Under the pieces are notes generated by a model. The model had not been told where the DNA came from and did not search any database. It worked only from the letters and a program-made list of their open reading frames with translations. Below, in pieces: positions 1-8,754 of a stretch of 64,000 nucleotides of DNA. The position numbers and the translations under genes were made by a program. Every line of letters begins with the position of its first letter. Positions within the stretch are counted from its first letter, which is position 1. The stretch covers positions 744,001 through 808,000 of the forward strand of contig JAEACG010000001.1 of NCBI GenBank assembly GCA_016401345.1, read 5' to 3'. Source of the stretch: Fictibacillus nanhaiensis. Lineage in GTDB: Bacteria > Bacillota > Bacilli > Bacillales > Fictibacillaceae.

Positions 1-1210
1 CCGTACCAATATATCCATGTTGAAGACCTGTTAATACGGTAGCTCCCTTTACAGTTGACCCCATTTCATAGGCATCAAACAGTGCCCCATAAGAATCATT
101 CGTAAATTTTCCATCTTTGTACTTTTTCCCTGCGATCCCTTTTATTTCACCTGTTTTAGGGTTCATCATAACGATGTAAGCTGAATCTAGAAGGTCATTT
201 CCTCCTAGTGGCTTAGCTCGTAATATTTCTTCCTCAAGAATTTTTTCTAAATGGAATTGCAGCTCCATATCCAAAGTTAATACGATATCTTTTCCACGTT
301 GACCTGGAATCGTTTTAGGTTCACCGATCGTTGCACCTGTTTTTGGATTTGTCAGGTAAACGGATTTTTCTTTTGTGCCTCTTAATACATTTTCGTATTG
401 ATCTTCAAGACCACTGATTCCCACTTGATCGCTTCGATCATATCCCATGCTCATAAAGTAATCTGTTTTAGATTTTGGAATCTGTTTAACTTGTCCAAAA
501 ATGGTAGAATCACCGTACGGATAGATTCTTTTTGAATCCGCCATAATATCTACCCCTGGAAGGTCACCAAGATTCTCTGAGATTACGGAAACTTCCTCGT
601 TGTTCAAGTTCGTTTTAATTCGTTGTGCTGAATACGCATAACCCGTATCCATTGCACGTTTATAAGCCAGAATTTTAATATCTTTGTCAGTTAGACTATT
701 GATTTCTTCCTCTGTAATCTTATTGACGAGTGCGATATATTGATCTTTGTCACTTAATTTCTTTTCCTTCTTGCTAAGGCGCTCTTCCAGCATCTTCGTC
801 ACATCTTGTTTCGCGATAAAATAGTCTTTTTTATCGCGTTCTGTGATCTTTTTAATCTGATCTTCTGTAACCCCAAGGCGATCAGCTAGCCATTCTGCAA
901 TTCGCATCGTGTCTTTTGCTTTTGTATCTACTGTTTTCGTATATGTTAAAGAAAAGAAAGGTTCATTCCCTACGACCTCACGGAAGTTGCTGTCTAACAG
1001 CTTTCCTCGTGGCGCTTCTTTCCTTGCGATAACTTCTTCAACTGCTTCAGACTCTAGCCGTTTTTCCTCTCCATTTACGATTTGGAGAACACCAAGCCTT
1101 AAAATAAGGACTGAGAAAAGAAAAAAGACGACCAAAAACAAGACATTTAAACGAAAGGGCACTTGCGACTTTTTCCTCTTTTTTTCCGGATCCGCTTTCG
1201 TTACCATCAT
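1..1210 (-). CDS. Class B penicillin-binding protein, PbpA/PbpH type (5' part; C-terminus beyond window)
   Basis: Peptidoglycan D,D-transpeptidase that cross-links stem peptides on the outer membrane face, probably during side-wall elongation. The visible ~403 residues begin with a basic cytoplasmic tail (KADPEKKRKKSQ), then one membrane anchor (about residues 20-40). A long PBP dimerisation/linker region follows, and the transpeptidase domain begins with the active-site motif STVK in the context MGSTVKGAT (catalytic Ser near residue 385). The KTG and SxN motifs lie outside the window. The MGSTVKGAT context resembles B. subtilis PBP2A/PbpH. Two ATG codons are adjacent (1210 and 1207) behind AAAGGAG; I chose the first, and either is possible. 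Which of the two paralogues it is cannot be told from this part. Confidence 0.88.
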   Translation of the reverse strand, partial: MMVTKADPEKKRKKSQVPFRLNVLFLVVFFLFSVLILRLGVLQIVNGEEKRLESEAVEEVIARKEAPRGKLLDSNFREVVGNEPFFSLTYTKTVDTKAKDTMRIAEWLADRLGVTEDQIKKITERDKKDYFIAKQDVTKMLEERLSKKEKKLSDKDQYIALVNKITEEEINSLTDKDIKILAYKRAMDTGYAYSAQRIKTNLNNEEVSVISENLGDLPGVDIMADSKRIYPYGDSTIFGQVKQIPKSKTDYFMSMGYDRSDQVGISGLEDQYENVLRGTKEKSVYLTNPKTGATIGEPKTIPGQRGKDIVLTLDMELQFHLEKILEEEILRAKPLGGNDLLDSAYIVMMNPKTGEIKGIAGKKYKDGKFTNDSYGALFDAYEMGSTVKGATVLTGLQHGYIGT

Positions 1211-1311
1211 TCCGCTCCTTTTGGAAATATTCCCGTTAATTTTACAATTATATTACAAAAGCATCTACCTATAGATTACTAGAAGTTGGTCACTATTCCA
1301 AGTCATTCGGT

Positions 1312-1344
1312 AAAAAAAACCTTATCTTTTTTTGATAAGGTTTT
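1312..1344 (-). terminator. Rho-independent terminator of the EAL gene
   Basis: An 11-bp perfect stem (1316-1326 with 1334-1344, core CCTTATC/GATAAGG) with a 7-nt loop is followed on the minus strand by eight T. It starts 8 bp past the stop of the EAL gene. Confidence 0.88.
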
Positions 1345-1351
1345 CGTAAAT

Positions 1352-2407
1352 TTATTGAACAGCTGCAGCTAAAGATTTTGTTGGAACTGGACGGCCAAAA
1401 TAGTAGCCTTGTGCAAGCTCAACTCCGCATTTAAGTGCGATATCTGCTTCTTCTTTTCTCTCGATTCCTTCAGCAAGTACGACAGCACCTATTTCTCTTG
1501 CAACCTCAACGATTTTTTGTATCATATCTTCCTTAGATGCGTCTTCATCACAGAAAGAAACGATTTTACGGTCAATCTTCACATAGTCTGGTTTCAGCTC
1601 TTTTAATACAGAAAGTGTTGAATGTCCTGCACCTAAGTCATCTAGTGCTACTTTCATTCCTTGCTCTTGGTAAGCTTGAAGGATACTTTTTAAATGATCG
1701 ATGTCTGCGATTTCTTCAGTCTCCACCACTTCAAAGACAAGATCGTTTGGATCTACTCCTGCGTCAGCTGCTGCTTTAAATGTTGTAGCCAGACAATGCT
1801 TTGGGTCGTAAATCGATGACGGAAGGAAATTAATGAATCGTTTCAAGCCTGGTGAAACGGCTCCAGCGCTGTTTCGAATAGAAGTCATCCTAGCATTTCC
1901 GTCCAACAGCGCCTGAAGACCTGCTCGTTCAGCAAACTGAAAAAGTTCATAAGGTTTGAATTCAAATTCTTCAGTTGATGGACGAAGTAAGAACTCATAT
2001 CCATAAATCTCTCCACTCTGTAAAAAAACAATAGGCTGCGAGTGTGTAGTGAAGAGCTGCTGTTGAATAATGTCATACAGATCGATATGCTTCATTCTTT
2101 CATAAAATTGCTGAAATGAAATCCAAGGTGTGAAGACGCTCATTTCTTCCAATGCAGAAGTAACTGAACAATAAAATGACCGTACAGCCATTTCGTTAAA
2201 TGTTTCAAGTGACTTTTCCATGAAATCTTGCAGTTCTATAAGATTGCTATATTTTGCTGATGCAACATTTCCAGAATGAATGCCTTCCAAACCGTGCTCT
2301 TTAAATAAATTCATCAAACTTTCCAAAAGAACGGGATGATCGGTACGGATATGAAAAAAGCCACTCTCCGGAAAATCTCCTGTTGGACGACACTGTGAAC
2401 ATGACAT
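1352..2407 (-). CDS. EAL-domain cyclic-di-GMP phosphodiesterase
   Basis: Predicted to hydrolyse c-di-GMP to pGpG in the cytoplasm. The first ~110 residues match no domain I know and open with a CSQC pair (MSCSQCRP). The rest is an EAL domain with the usual active-site positions intact: EFLLRP in place of EALLR, an Asn in FINFLP, ETEE, DDLGAG, KID, AEGIE and QGYYFGRP, so it is probably active and not a degenerate receptor. An upstream in-frame TTG at 2422 overlaps the GGAGG ribosome site, so ATG 2407, with GGAGG 8 nt before it, is the likely start (351 aa). It is divergent from the ABC genes at 2503, with 95 AT-rich bp between. No sensor domain or membrane segment is visible. Confidence 0.86.
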   Translation of the reverse strand: MSCSQCRPTGDFPESGFFHIRTDHPVLLESLMNLFKEHGLEGIHSGNVASAKYSNLIELQDFMEKSLETFNEMAVRSFYCSVTSALEEMSVFTPWISFQQFYERMKHIDLYDIIQQQLFTTHSQPIVFLQSGEIYGYEFLLRPSTEEFEFKPYELFQFAERAGLQALLDGNARMTSIRNSAGAVSPGLKRFINFLPSSIYDPKHCLATTFKAAADAGVDPNDLVFEVVETEEIADIDHLKSILQAYQEQGMKVALDDLGAGHSTLSVLKELKPDYVKIDRKIVSFCDEDASKEDMIQKIVEVAREIGAVVLAEGIERKEEADIALKCGVELAQGYYFGRPVPTKSLAAAVQ

Positions 2408-2502
2408 AGAAATAACCTCCAAAAAAAGAATTGCAAACTTTTGTAAAATTTGCTATTTTATATTCCTGCGCTAAAAAATGAAAACTTCATAAAGGGGGAC
2501 TT

Positions 2503-3282
2503 ATGGTTTATTGGATTCTTTTACAAAAAAGCTTTATGCGTAACATGCAATATAAAGTGGCGCATCTGATCAATAATGCAGCGAGTGCGATCTTCGGATT
2601 TGTTTTCATTGCCATATGGGTCGGTGTACTGCAAGGAAAAGAGAATGACAGTCCCTACACTGCCCTAGATATGACCTTTTACATTGCGGCTGTACAATGC
2701 ATCCTCTGGTTATCCGGTTTCTTAACGGCAGGACTCAATATTCATAACGGAATAAGAAATGGTGCAATATCTTTAGAATTAGCAAGACCAACAAACTTTT
2801 TTCTCTATGTTACCTCTCAAGAAGCTGGAAGATTAGTGTATAACTTGTTCTTTCGATTTCTTCCTATTGGGCTTGTTTTTTCCTTAACGGTAGGCTTTTA
2901 TATTCCTCAACACATACTGACTTATTTTTTCTTATGTATTTCTATTCTTTTTGCCATGATCATTTCTATTAACCTGCACTACCTAGTAGGGATAAGTGCA
3001 TGCTGGACGACTGAGATCGATTGGGCGCATTTTGTAAACTTTACTTTATTGGTTGGACTTGGAGGACAACTTGTACCTATCGATTTACTTCCAACTCCCC
3101 TATCTTCTATCACACCCTATTTACCTTTTGCAGGAGCCATCTATTACCCTGTCATGATTTTCCTTGAGAAGAGTTCAAGTGAAGTTATTCTTATCCAGTT
3201 GGTTTGGGTCGTGGTCTTAACATGCTTCAACCTATGGCTAACTGAGAAGGCACGCCATAAGTTAGAAATACAAGGAGGATAA
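2503..3282 (+). CDS. ABC-2 family transporter permease (first of pair)
   Basis: Integral membrane protein (259 aa, about six hydrophobic segments) of the ABC-2 permease family represented by DUF990/ABC2_membrane_6, in which two ~260-aa permeases and one long ATPase form an exporter. The start ATG follows AAAGGGGG. The second permease begins 3 bp after the stop and the ATPase follows it, so the three genes form one operon. The substrate cannot be told from sequence. Relatives are often annotated as multidrug or daunorubicin-type exporters from the ATPase alone, which is weak evidence. Confidence 0.8.
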   Translation: MVYWILLQKSFMRNMQYKVAHLINNAASAIFGFVFIAIWVGVLQGKENDSPYTALDMTFYIAAVQCILWLSGFLTAGLNIHNGIRNGAISLELARPTNFFLYVTSQEAGRLVYNLFFRFLPIGLVFSLTVGFYIPQHILTYFFLCISILFAMIISINLHYLVGISACWTTEIDWAHFVNFTLLVGLGGQLVPIDLLPTPLSSITPYLPFAGAIYYPVMIFLEKSSSEVILIQLVWVVVLTCFNLWLTEKARHKLEIQGG

Positions 3283-3285
3283 GTC

Positions 3286-4071
3286 ATGAACCTTTATCTG
3301 AAACTTTTATCAGGAAGTTTACGTTCACGTATGCAGTATAAGATGAACTTTCTCGTATCCTCCTTATCATACGGTTTGATCATGGCGGTTGATTTTATAC
3401 TGCTCGCAGCCATTCTGCAGCGTTTTGACGATGTAAAAGGCTGGAATCTTTATGAAGTGGGGCTTCTCTATGGAATTTCATCTGTTGCCATTACTCTGTA
3501 CAGAGTATTTTGTGTAGAGGTGCATAATTTTGAACGTTATATGGTCGAAGGTGAATTCGATAGTCTTCTAATTCGACCTGTCTCTCCGTTATCATTGCTT
3601 CTGACTAAAAACATAGACCTATCCCGAATAGGAGGAACGATACAAGGTATCCTGATCCTTGTTATTTCTATTATCGGTTTAAAACTTAATAACGTTGAAT
3701 TATTTCTTTTGTTAATTTATTTACCTGTAACTATCATTTCTGGATTACTTATTTGTTTTTCTCTAGGGTTGATCACAGCTACCATTGCCTTTTGGACACA
3801 GAGGATCAAAGATTTCCAAACCTTTACTCTATATGCTCCTTTTAATGCAGCAAACTATCCGATGAACATCTATCCCGGCTGGCTCAAAATCATTTTTTTC
3901 ACAGTCATCCCAGTAGGATTCATGAACTATACACCTGTTCTGTTTCTATTAAATAAAGGTGGTGACGTTTGGAACCTAGCATTACCACCACTCGTTTCAA
4001 TCGTTTTTCTTTTCATAGCGTTACGATTCTGGATGTTTGGAATCCGCCATTACCATAGTACAGGAAGTTGA
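3286..4071 (+). CDS. ABC-2 family transporter permease (second of pair)
   Basis: Second membrane subunit (261 aa, about six transmembrane segments), presumed to pair with the permease just upstream. Both proteins have the same plan: a short amphipathic N-terminus containing RMQYKM-like residues (NMQYKV in the partner), then helix pairs. The ATG follows AAGGAGG at good spacing, and the ribosome site overlaps the end of the previous gene. The ATPase gene starts 12 bp after the stop. The role in export is inferred from family and operon structure. Confidence 0.8.
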   Translation: MNLYLKLLSGSLRSRMQYKMNFLVSSLSYGLIMAVDFILLAAILQRFDDVKGWNLYEVGLLYGISSVAITLYRVFCVEVHNFERYMVEGEFDSLLIRPVSPLSLLLTKNIDLSRIGGTIQGILILVISIIGLKLNNVELFLLLIYLPVTIISGLLICFSLGLITATIAFWTQRIKDFQTFTLYAPFNAANYPMNIYPGWLKIIFFTVIPVGFMNYTPVLFLLNKGGDVWNLALPPLVSIVFLFIALRFWMFGIRHYHSTGS

Positions 4072-4083
4072 GGAGGGCTATAC

Positions 4084-5052
4084 ATGATTCAAGCTCAGCA
4101 GTTAAATAAACACTTTAAAATCTATGAAACAAAGAAAGGATTTATCGGGTCGTTTAGTTCTCTTCTTTCTACAAAGCATCATGTGGTAAGAGCTGTAGAT
4201 GATATTTCTTTTTCGATTGAAGAGGGTGAATTCGTAGGTTATATCGGGCCGAACGGAGCTGGAAAATCCACTACGATTAAAATGTTATCAGGTATTCTTC
4301 ATCCAACTAGCGGTAAAATTACAGTGGGGGGATTTAGCCCGCAGAAAAAAAGAAAAGAAGTAGCCAAAAAGATCGGCATTGTATTCGGACAGCGTACACA
4401 ACTATGGTGGGATCTCCCGTTACGTGATTCCTTTGATATTTTAAAAGAAATGTATAAAGTACCTGACGAAAAATATCGCCAGTTTTTGAGGTTGTATGAT
4501 GATATGCTTCAGATTGGAAAGTTTATGGACACGCCTGTTCGAAAACTATCTCTAGGGCAACGGATGCGCGGGGACCTTGCTGCAGCCATGATTCATGATC
4601 CTGACATCCTTTTCTTAGATGAACCTACGATCGGATTAGATGTTAATGCAAAAACAAGTATACGAGCCTTTTTGAAAGAATTGAACGAAAACGAGAAGAA
4701 GACCATCCTGTTAACCACACATGATATGGATGATATTGAACGGTTATGCAGCCGCGTGATCGTGATCAATCACGGACAAATGGTTTTAGATGGAACGCTG
4801 GAAGATTTACGTAAGAATATTGGATTACCAAGCGTCATGGAGATTCAGTATCGTGTAAAACCAAACACGGATGACATACAATTAGAAGGAATTGAAAGAA
4901 TGACATGGGAAGACGAAAAGTTAATTATCGATTATGATCGCTCTCTTCTATCTTCACCTCTATTACTTCAAAAAGTCACGCAATGGGGAGAACCGGTCGA
5001 TATTCAGATGAAAGAACCAGATATTGAACAAGTTATTCAAAAGATATACTAA
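4084..5052 (+). CDS. ABC transporter ATP-binding protein (ABC-2 exporter)
   Basis: Energises the two permeases encoded just upstream. Motifs in order: Walker A GPNGAGKST (about residue 57), Q-loop within FGQRTQLWWDL, ABC signature LSLGQRMRGD, Walker B ILFLDEPTIGLD and the H-loop TTHD. At 322 aa it has a ~90-residue C-terminal extension after the nucleotide-binding domain, as in NodI/DrrA-like ATPases. The N-terminal stretch before Walker A is longer than usual (KKGFIGSFSSLLSTKHHVVRA). ATG 4084 follows GAGGAGG. A bidirectional terminator follows the gene. Confidence 0.9.
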   Translation: MIQAQQLNKHFKIYETKKGFIGSFSSLLSTKHHVVRAVDDISFSIEEGEFVGYIGPNGAGKSTTIKMLSGILHPTSGKITVGGFSPQKKRKEVAKKIGIVFGQRTQLWWDLPLRDSFDILKEMYKVPDEKYRQFLRLYDDMLQIGKFMDTPVRKLSLGQRMRGDLAAAMIHDPDILFLDEPTIGLDVNAKTSIRAFLKELNENEKKTILLTTHDMDDIERLCSRVIVINHGQMVLDGTLEDLRKNIGLPSVMEIQYRVKPNTDDIQLEGIERMTWEDEKLIIDYDRSLLSSPLLLQKVTQWGEPVDIQMKEPDIEQVIQKIY

Positions 5053-5055
5053 ATG

Positions 5056-5113
5056 AAAAAAGCTTGCTATAGAGATCTGTTTCATGACTTCTATTGCAAG
5101 CTTTTCTATTTTT
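5056..5113. terminator. Convergent terminator between ABC operon and patatin gene
   Basis: A 10-bp stem (AAAAGCTTGC at 5058-5067 with GCAAGCTTTT at 5096-5105) with a 28-nt loop has a T-rich tail on both strands. It lies between the ABC ATPase stop and the stop of the minus-strand gene at 5148. Confidence 0.7.
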
Positions 5114-5147
5114 ATGGCATGAAATGATACGGGAAAGTGGATTGATT

Positions 5148-6005
5148 TTAATTGGATAACCAACTTCTTAAGTTATCCAATTGGTTAAGTGCATCTATTC
5201 TTCCTTGTTCGTACAGAACTCCAAGTCGTTTAGGATCGCGTTCAATTCTTTTTACTATCATTTTCTCCTTGGGACGAAGGACAAATAAGTTTCCACTTTT
5301 CTCTTCTTTTTCTATATAATCAAGCGTCTCATTATATTTGATGTAGCGTCCACGTAAACTTTCGTCGAGACCTGTGTATTCAGGATAGAATTTTTTCGTT
5401 ACCCACGTCATTTTAGGCTTTTTCTTGCGATAACCCTCATTCTGAGTGAGGATTACGACTCCTTTTTGTACGCCATCTTTCAAAGCTTTATGAACAGGTA
5501 TGGGATCCGCAATCCCTCCGTCCATCATCTGACCTCCTGCAAGCTCGACTACTGGTGCGATAAAAGGAATGGATGATGATGCACGTAGAACATTTGAGAT
5601 CTCCATCTCTTCGTAATCTTCTTTATTCAAATAAACGGGTTGGCCTGTTCTTACGTCTGTTACAACGACTACAAATCTTTCATTCGATTGTTTAAATGCA
5701 GCATAATCGAAGGGAACTAGGCGGTTCGGAAGTTCATCAAATATAAAGTCCATACCGAACAACCCCTTCTTCTTAAACAACCAATTCTTATAAGAAATAT
5801 ATTCAGGATGTGAGCTATATTCTAGATTCACCGTGCGATTTCTTCCGTGCTGGCGTGATAAGTATGATACAGCGTTACAAGCACCGGCAGATGCCCCGAT
5901 CACATACGGAAAGTAAAGGTCGTTCTCCATAAAAACATCGAGTACCCCTGCCGTATAAACACCGCGCATTCCGCCACCTTCAAGAATAAGTCCAGAGTTC
6001 TCCAA
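5148..6005 (-). CDS. Patatin-like phospholipase family protein
   Basis: Serine acyl hydrolase of the patatin/RssA family. The oxyanion-hole motif GGGMRGVY is at the N-terminus, the nucleophile elbow is GASAG, and the catalytic Asp lies in DGGIADPIP, so the Ser-Asp dyad is complete. No signal peptide is seen, so it is probably cytoplasmic or peripheral to the membrane; the substrate is unknown. The frame is open upstream with two GTG codons (6017, 6014), but the AGGTGG ribosome site overlaps them and sits 8 nt before TTG 6005. A TTG start gives the family's usual N-terminus (MENSGLILEGGG), 285 aa. The protein fits B. subtilis YqhO-type proteins. Confidence 0.86.
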   Translation of the reverse strand: MENSGLILEGGGMRGVYTAGVLDVFMENDLYFPYVIGASAGACNAVSYLSRQHGRNRTVNLEYSSHPEYISYKNWLFKKKGLFGMDFIFDELPNRLVPFDYAAFKQSNERFVVVVTDVRTGQPVYLNKEDYEEMEISNVLRASSSIPFIAPVVELAGGQMMDGGIADPIPVHKALKDGVQKGVVILTQNEGYRKKKPKMTWVTKKFYPEYTGLDESLRGRYIKYNETLDYIEKEEKSGNLFVLRPKEKMIVKRIERDPKRLGVLYEQGRIDALNQLDNLRSWLSN

Positions 6006-6116
6006 ATTTGGCACCACCTATTGTTAACTGCATTTATTATTTATGGTTTTAATTATATGAATAAAGTGAACATAAAATCCAGTCAAGCGAATTATGAATA
6101 GGAAAAGATACTTACT

Positions 6117-6167
6117 GAAACAAAAGAGGCACCGTTTAAAAGTTCACACTTTTAATCACTGCCTCTT
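6117..6167 (-). terminator. Terminator of the amidase gene
   Basis: The outer stem AAGAGGCA/TGCCTCTT (6124-6131 with 6160-6167) encloses a second stem TTAAAAGT/ACTTTTAA. On the minus strand it is followed by TTTTGTTT, directly after the amidase stop. Confidence 0.7.
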
Positions 6168-6171
6168 CACC

Positions 6172-7761
6172 TTATTGAAAATATTGAGCCAATCCTTTCG
6201 TAATACCCGTTGCTGCTTTTGTTTGAAAAGAATTACTCTTGATTATACTTTCATCAAATGGATTTGACAAAAAACCAAGCTCTACTAATACGGCAGGTTG
6301 TTTGTTTTCACGTAGAACGTGAAAGTTTCCATATCTAACATTTCCACCTTTTAATCCCGTATTTGCTCCAATTAATCCGTTGTTTACCGAGTTCGCCAAT
6401 TTCAGGTCCTTCTGGCCGTAATAAAAGGTTAACAGTCCTGTAGCGGATCTATCTGAAGCTGAGTTGTAATGTAGACTAACAAATGCATCTGCAAAATGAT
6501 AATGACTAATCTCCACACGTTTATTAAGAGATATATACGTATTATCACTTCGAGTTAAGATGACTTTTGCACCTGCATTACTAAGCTGTGTGGCTAATAA
6601 TCTCGCACTCATCAACGTCATAGCGGCTTCTTGTGTACCCGATGATTTTCCTGAAGCTCCTGGATCATTTCCACCATGACCAGGATCTATCACAATCCTT
6701 TTTCCTTTTAATCCCTTCAAGGATGGTTTAGGAGTTGAAGGATTGTTAGAGGATGATTGTTGAACAGCTACAAGCCATCCTGCCACCCAAGCACTTTTAC
6801 CATTTGGCAGCTTAATTTGTACCCAGTCGTTCTTAGATTGAAGAAATGCGAATTCGTCCCCTTGATTTGCATGACCCACTATTAAGTAGGCTGTAGAAGG
6901 ACCTTGCCTAATATTCACTCCATCTGACAAGACGACAACTTTTTTTGATACAGATGAAGGTGGAGCAACTGGAGGTTTCGTTGCAGGCTTAGGGTTTGTA
7001 ACGATTGGAGACCCTCCCGTTTTTAGTGATATGTACTGGCTAGATACCCAACCTTTCTTTCCATCGGACGTTTGAATGAAAAGCCAGCTTCCTGACACTG
7101 ACAAAATCTGAACAGAAGTACCATATTTGAGTGAGCCGATGATTGGTGAAGATAAATTTCCGGATGATCGAAAATTCAAATACGTCGCTGTTACTGTTCC
7201 CCACTTTCCATTGTTTACAGGTTTGTTTGTAGGAGGCTTAGGAGGAGTTGTACCTGTTTGATTCAATAGATATGCACTACTTACCCATCCTTTAATTGAA
7301 CCGTATGTTATATTAGCCCAATTGCCTTCTTCTTTAATTACAGAAACTACCGCTCCATTCTTTAGCGAGCTTACCGTCTTATATTGAGTTCCTGCACCAC
7401 TCCGCACATTTAGAGAAGTTGCTGTTACTTTTGCTGTTTTAATATTTTTTGCTTCCTTTTGAGATGGTGTTTTGGAACTAGTTGAGTTATTTACCTTTAT
7501 GTACGCTGAACTAACCCAAGCTTTTCTATCCTGAAAAGATATGTTTGCCCATCCTTTTTCTATCTGGAACACCGTAACTATCGAGCCTTTTTTTAATGAT
7601 CCGATCTGTTTTGACGATGACGAAGGTTCTGTGCGAACATTCAAGCTTGTTGCATTCACTGTTGCCGTTTTTCCTGCTGCCGAGGCAGGTCTTAATGGAA
7701 AGCTTACGATTAAAAAGACAGCGATTAAAAAGTAACACATCACCTTTACATTCAATCTCAC
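6172..7761 (-). CDS. Secreted N-acetylmuramoyl-L-alanine amidase with four SH3b repeats
   Basis: Cell-wall hydrolase cleaving the bond between MurNAc and L-Ala. It has a signal peptide (about residues 1-28, ending PASAAG), then four bacterial SH3 domains (about 30-90, 105-165, 180-240, 270-330; repeated LNVR or NIRQ motifs and GWVSS or AWVAG ends), separated by Pro/Ser/Thr linkers. The C-terminus is an Amidase_3 domain (about 350-525) with zinc ligands in DPGHGG, TQEAA and SLHYN and a catalytic Glu in LVELGFLSN. The SH3b repeats probably bind peptidoglycan. An in-frame TTG at 7770 touches the AGGAG ribosome site, so GTG 7761 (9 nt away) is the likely start, giving 529 aa. The gene stands alone. 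Confidence 0.9.
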   Translation of the reverse strand: MRLNVKVMCYFLIAVFLIVSFPLRPASAAGKTATVNATSLNVRTEPSSSSKQIGSLKKGSIVTVFQIEKGWANISFQDRKAWVSSAYIKVNNSTSSKTPSQKEAKNIKTAKVTATSLNVRSGAGTQYKTVSSLKNGAVVSVIKEEGNWANITYGSIKGWVSSAYLLNQTGTTPPKPPTNKPVNNGKWGTVTATYLNFRSSGNLSSPIIGSLKYGTSVQILSVSGSWLFIQTSDGKKGWVSSQYISLKTGGSPIVTNPKPATKPPVAPPSSVSKKVVVLSDGVNIRQGPSTAYLIVGHANQGDEFAFLQSKNDWVQIKLPNGKSAWVAGWLVAVQQSSSNNPSTPKPSLKGLKGKRIVIDPGHGGNDPGASGKSSGTQEAAMTLMSARLLATQLSNAGAKVILTRSDNTYISLNKRVEISHYHFADAFVSLHYNSASDRSATGLLTFYYGQKDLKLANSVNNGLIGANTGLKGGNVRYGNFHVLRENKQPAVLVELGFLSNPFDESIIKSNSFQTKAATGITKGLAQYFQ

Positions 7762-7860
7762 ACGTTTCAACTCCTATTTGAAAAGTTCTTTACTTGCTGT
7801 ACGTGTTATATCGTCATTAAAAGGTTGCTCCTTTACCTTTTTCACTGCAATTTTCAGAAC

Positions 7861-7890
7861 AAAAAAACCCTAGCTGAATTCAACTAGGGT
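7861..7890 (-). terminator. Terminator of the HAD hydrolase gene
   Basis: Stem ACCCTAG/CTAGGGT (7867-7873 with 7884-7890) with a 10-nt loop, then seven T on the minus strand, 10 bp past the stop. Confidence 0.88.
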
Positions 7891-7899
7891 GCTCCATGA

Positions 7900-8676
7900 T
7901 TAAATTAATCCAAAATGTTTAAGTCCATGATAGATACCATCTTCATCAACTGATTTTGTAACAAAGTCTGCCGCGTCTTTTGCTTCTTTTAAACCATTGC
8001 CCATCGCAATTCCTGTTCCCGCTGCTTTAAGCATTTCGATATCATTTAACGCATCACCAAATGCGTACACATTCTCAGGTTTCATGTTCATCTGGTTCAT
8101 AAAAGCTTCAATTCCTTTTGCTTTAGAACCACCAGTTGGCAAAATGTCTAATGCATTTTCATGCCAGCGTATAAAATCGAACGTGCCTTTGTATCCATCG
8201 CGATAGACATGTTCATGCTGTTCCTGGCAGAATAATAAAACTTGATAAACCTCATTCTCCTTATAAAAACCAGGATGAAAAACCGGATAACTAGGCATTA
8301 GATTAAACGTACAGTTCTTGATGATCTCATGATTATCAGCATTGCTTGTTGCTCGTTCATGATCAAGATACACAAGTGGGTGACCCGCCTTTTCAGCTTC
8401 TTGTTCTATTTTTAAAATAGCTTCTCTAGATAATGGCGTCTTGTGGATCACTTCATCTTTAAAAACAACATATGATCCGTTAAAACTCACAAACGAATCC
8501 ACCTCTAATTCCTCACGAATTGGTTCAAACATGAACGGGCCACGTCCAGTGGCGATTGCTACATGAACGCCGTTCTTTTTCAACTGAAGTATACTCTCTT
8601 TCGTGCTGTCAGGAATAATTTTCTCATCATTTACTAGCGTTCCATCTATATCAAAAAATACTATTTTGTCATTCAT
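7900..8676 (-). CDS. HAD-superfamily Cof-type phosphatase (YkrA-like)
   Basis: Cytosolic phosphatase of HAD class IIB. Motif I is DIDGTL (nucleophile Asp), motif II ATGRG, motif III the Lys in GSKAKGIE and motif IV GDALNDIEM, all intact; the C2-type cap lies between motifs II and III. Members act on sugar phosphates, phosphorylated vitamins or flavin nucleotides, and the substrate cannot be assigned here. The protein (258 aa) resembles B. subtilis YkrA in length and N-terminus. ATG 8676 is 9 nt from AGGAG; ATG 8682 lies only 3 nt from it, and longer in-frame starts have no ribosome site. Confidence 0.86.
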   Translation of the reverse strand: MNDKIVFFDIDGTLVNDEKIIPDSTKESILQLKKNGVHVAIATGRGPFMFEPIREELEVDSFVSFNGSYVVFKDEVIHKTPLSREAILKIEQEAEKAGHPLVYLDHERATSNADNHEIIKNCTFNLMPSYPVFHPGFYKENEVYQVLLFCQEQHEHVYRDGYKGTFDFIRWHENALDILPTGGSKAKGIEAFMNQMNMKPENVYAFGDALNDIEMLKAAGTGIAMGNGLKEAKDAADFVTKSVDEDGIYHGLKHFGLI

Positions 8677-8754
8677 ATGCATCGTCTCCTGTTGAATGTT
8701 TTTCCCTACCATAGTGGTACGATTCCGTATAAATGTCAAATCATGCGTTTTGCT

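Noticed and set aside
909-1274. 121-codon plus-strand frame over the PBP gene
   Set aside because: It is the antisense of a clear PBP and has a low-complexity sequence typical of a shadow frame.
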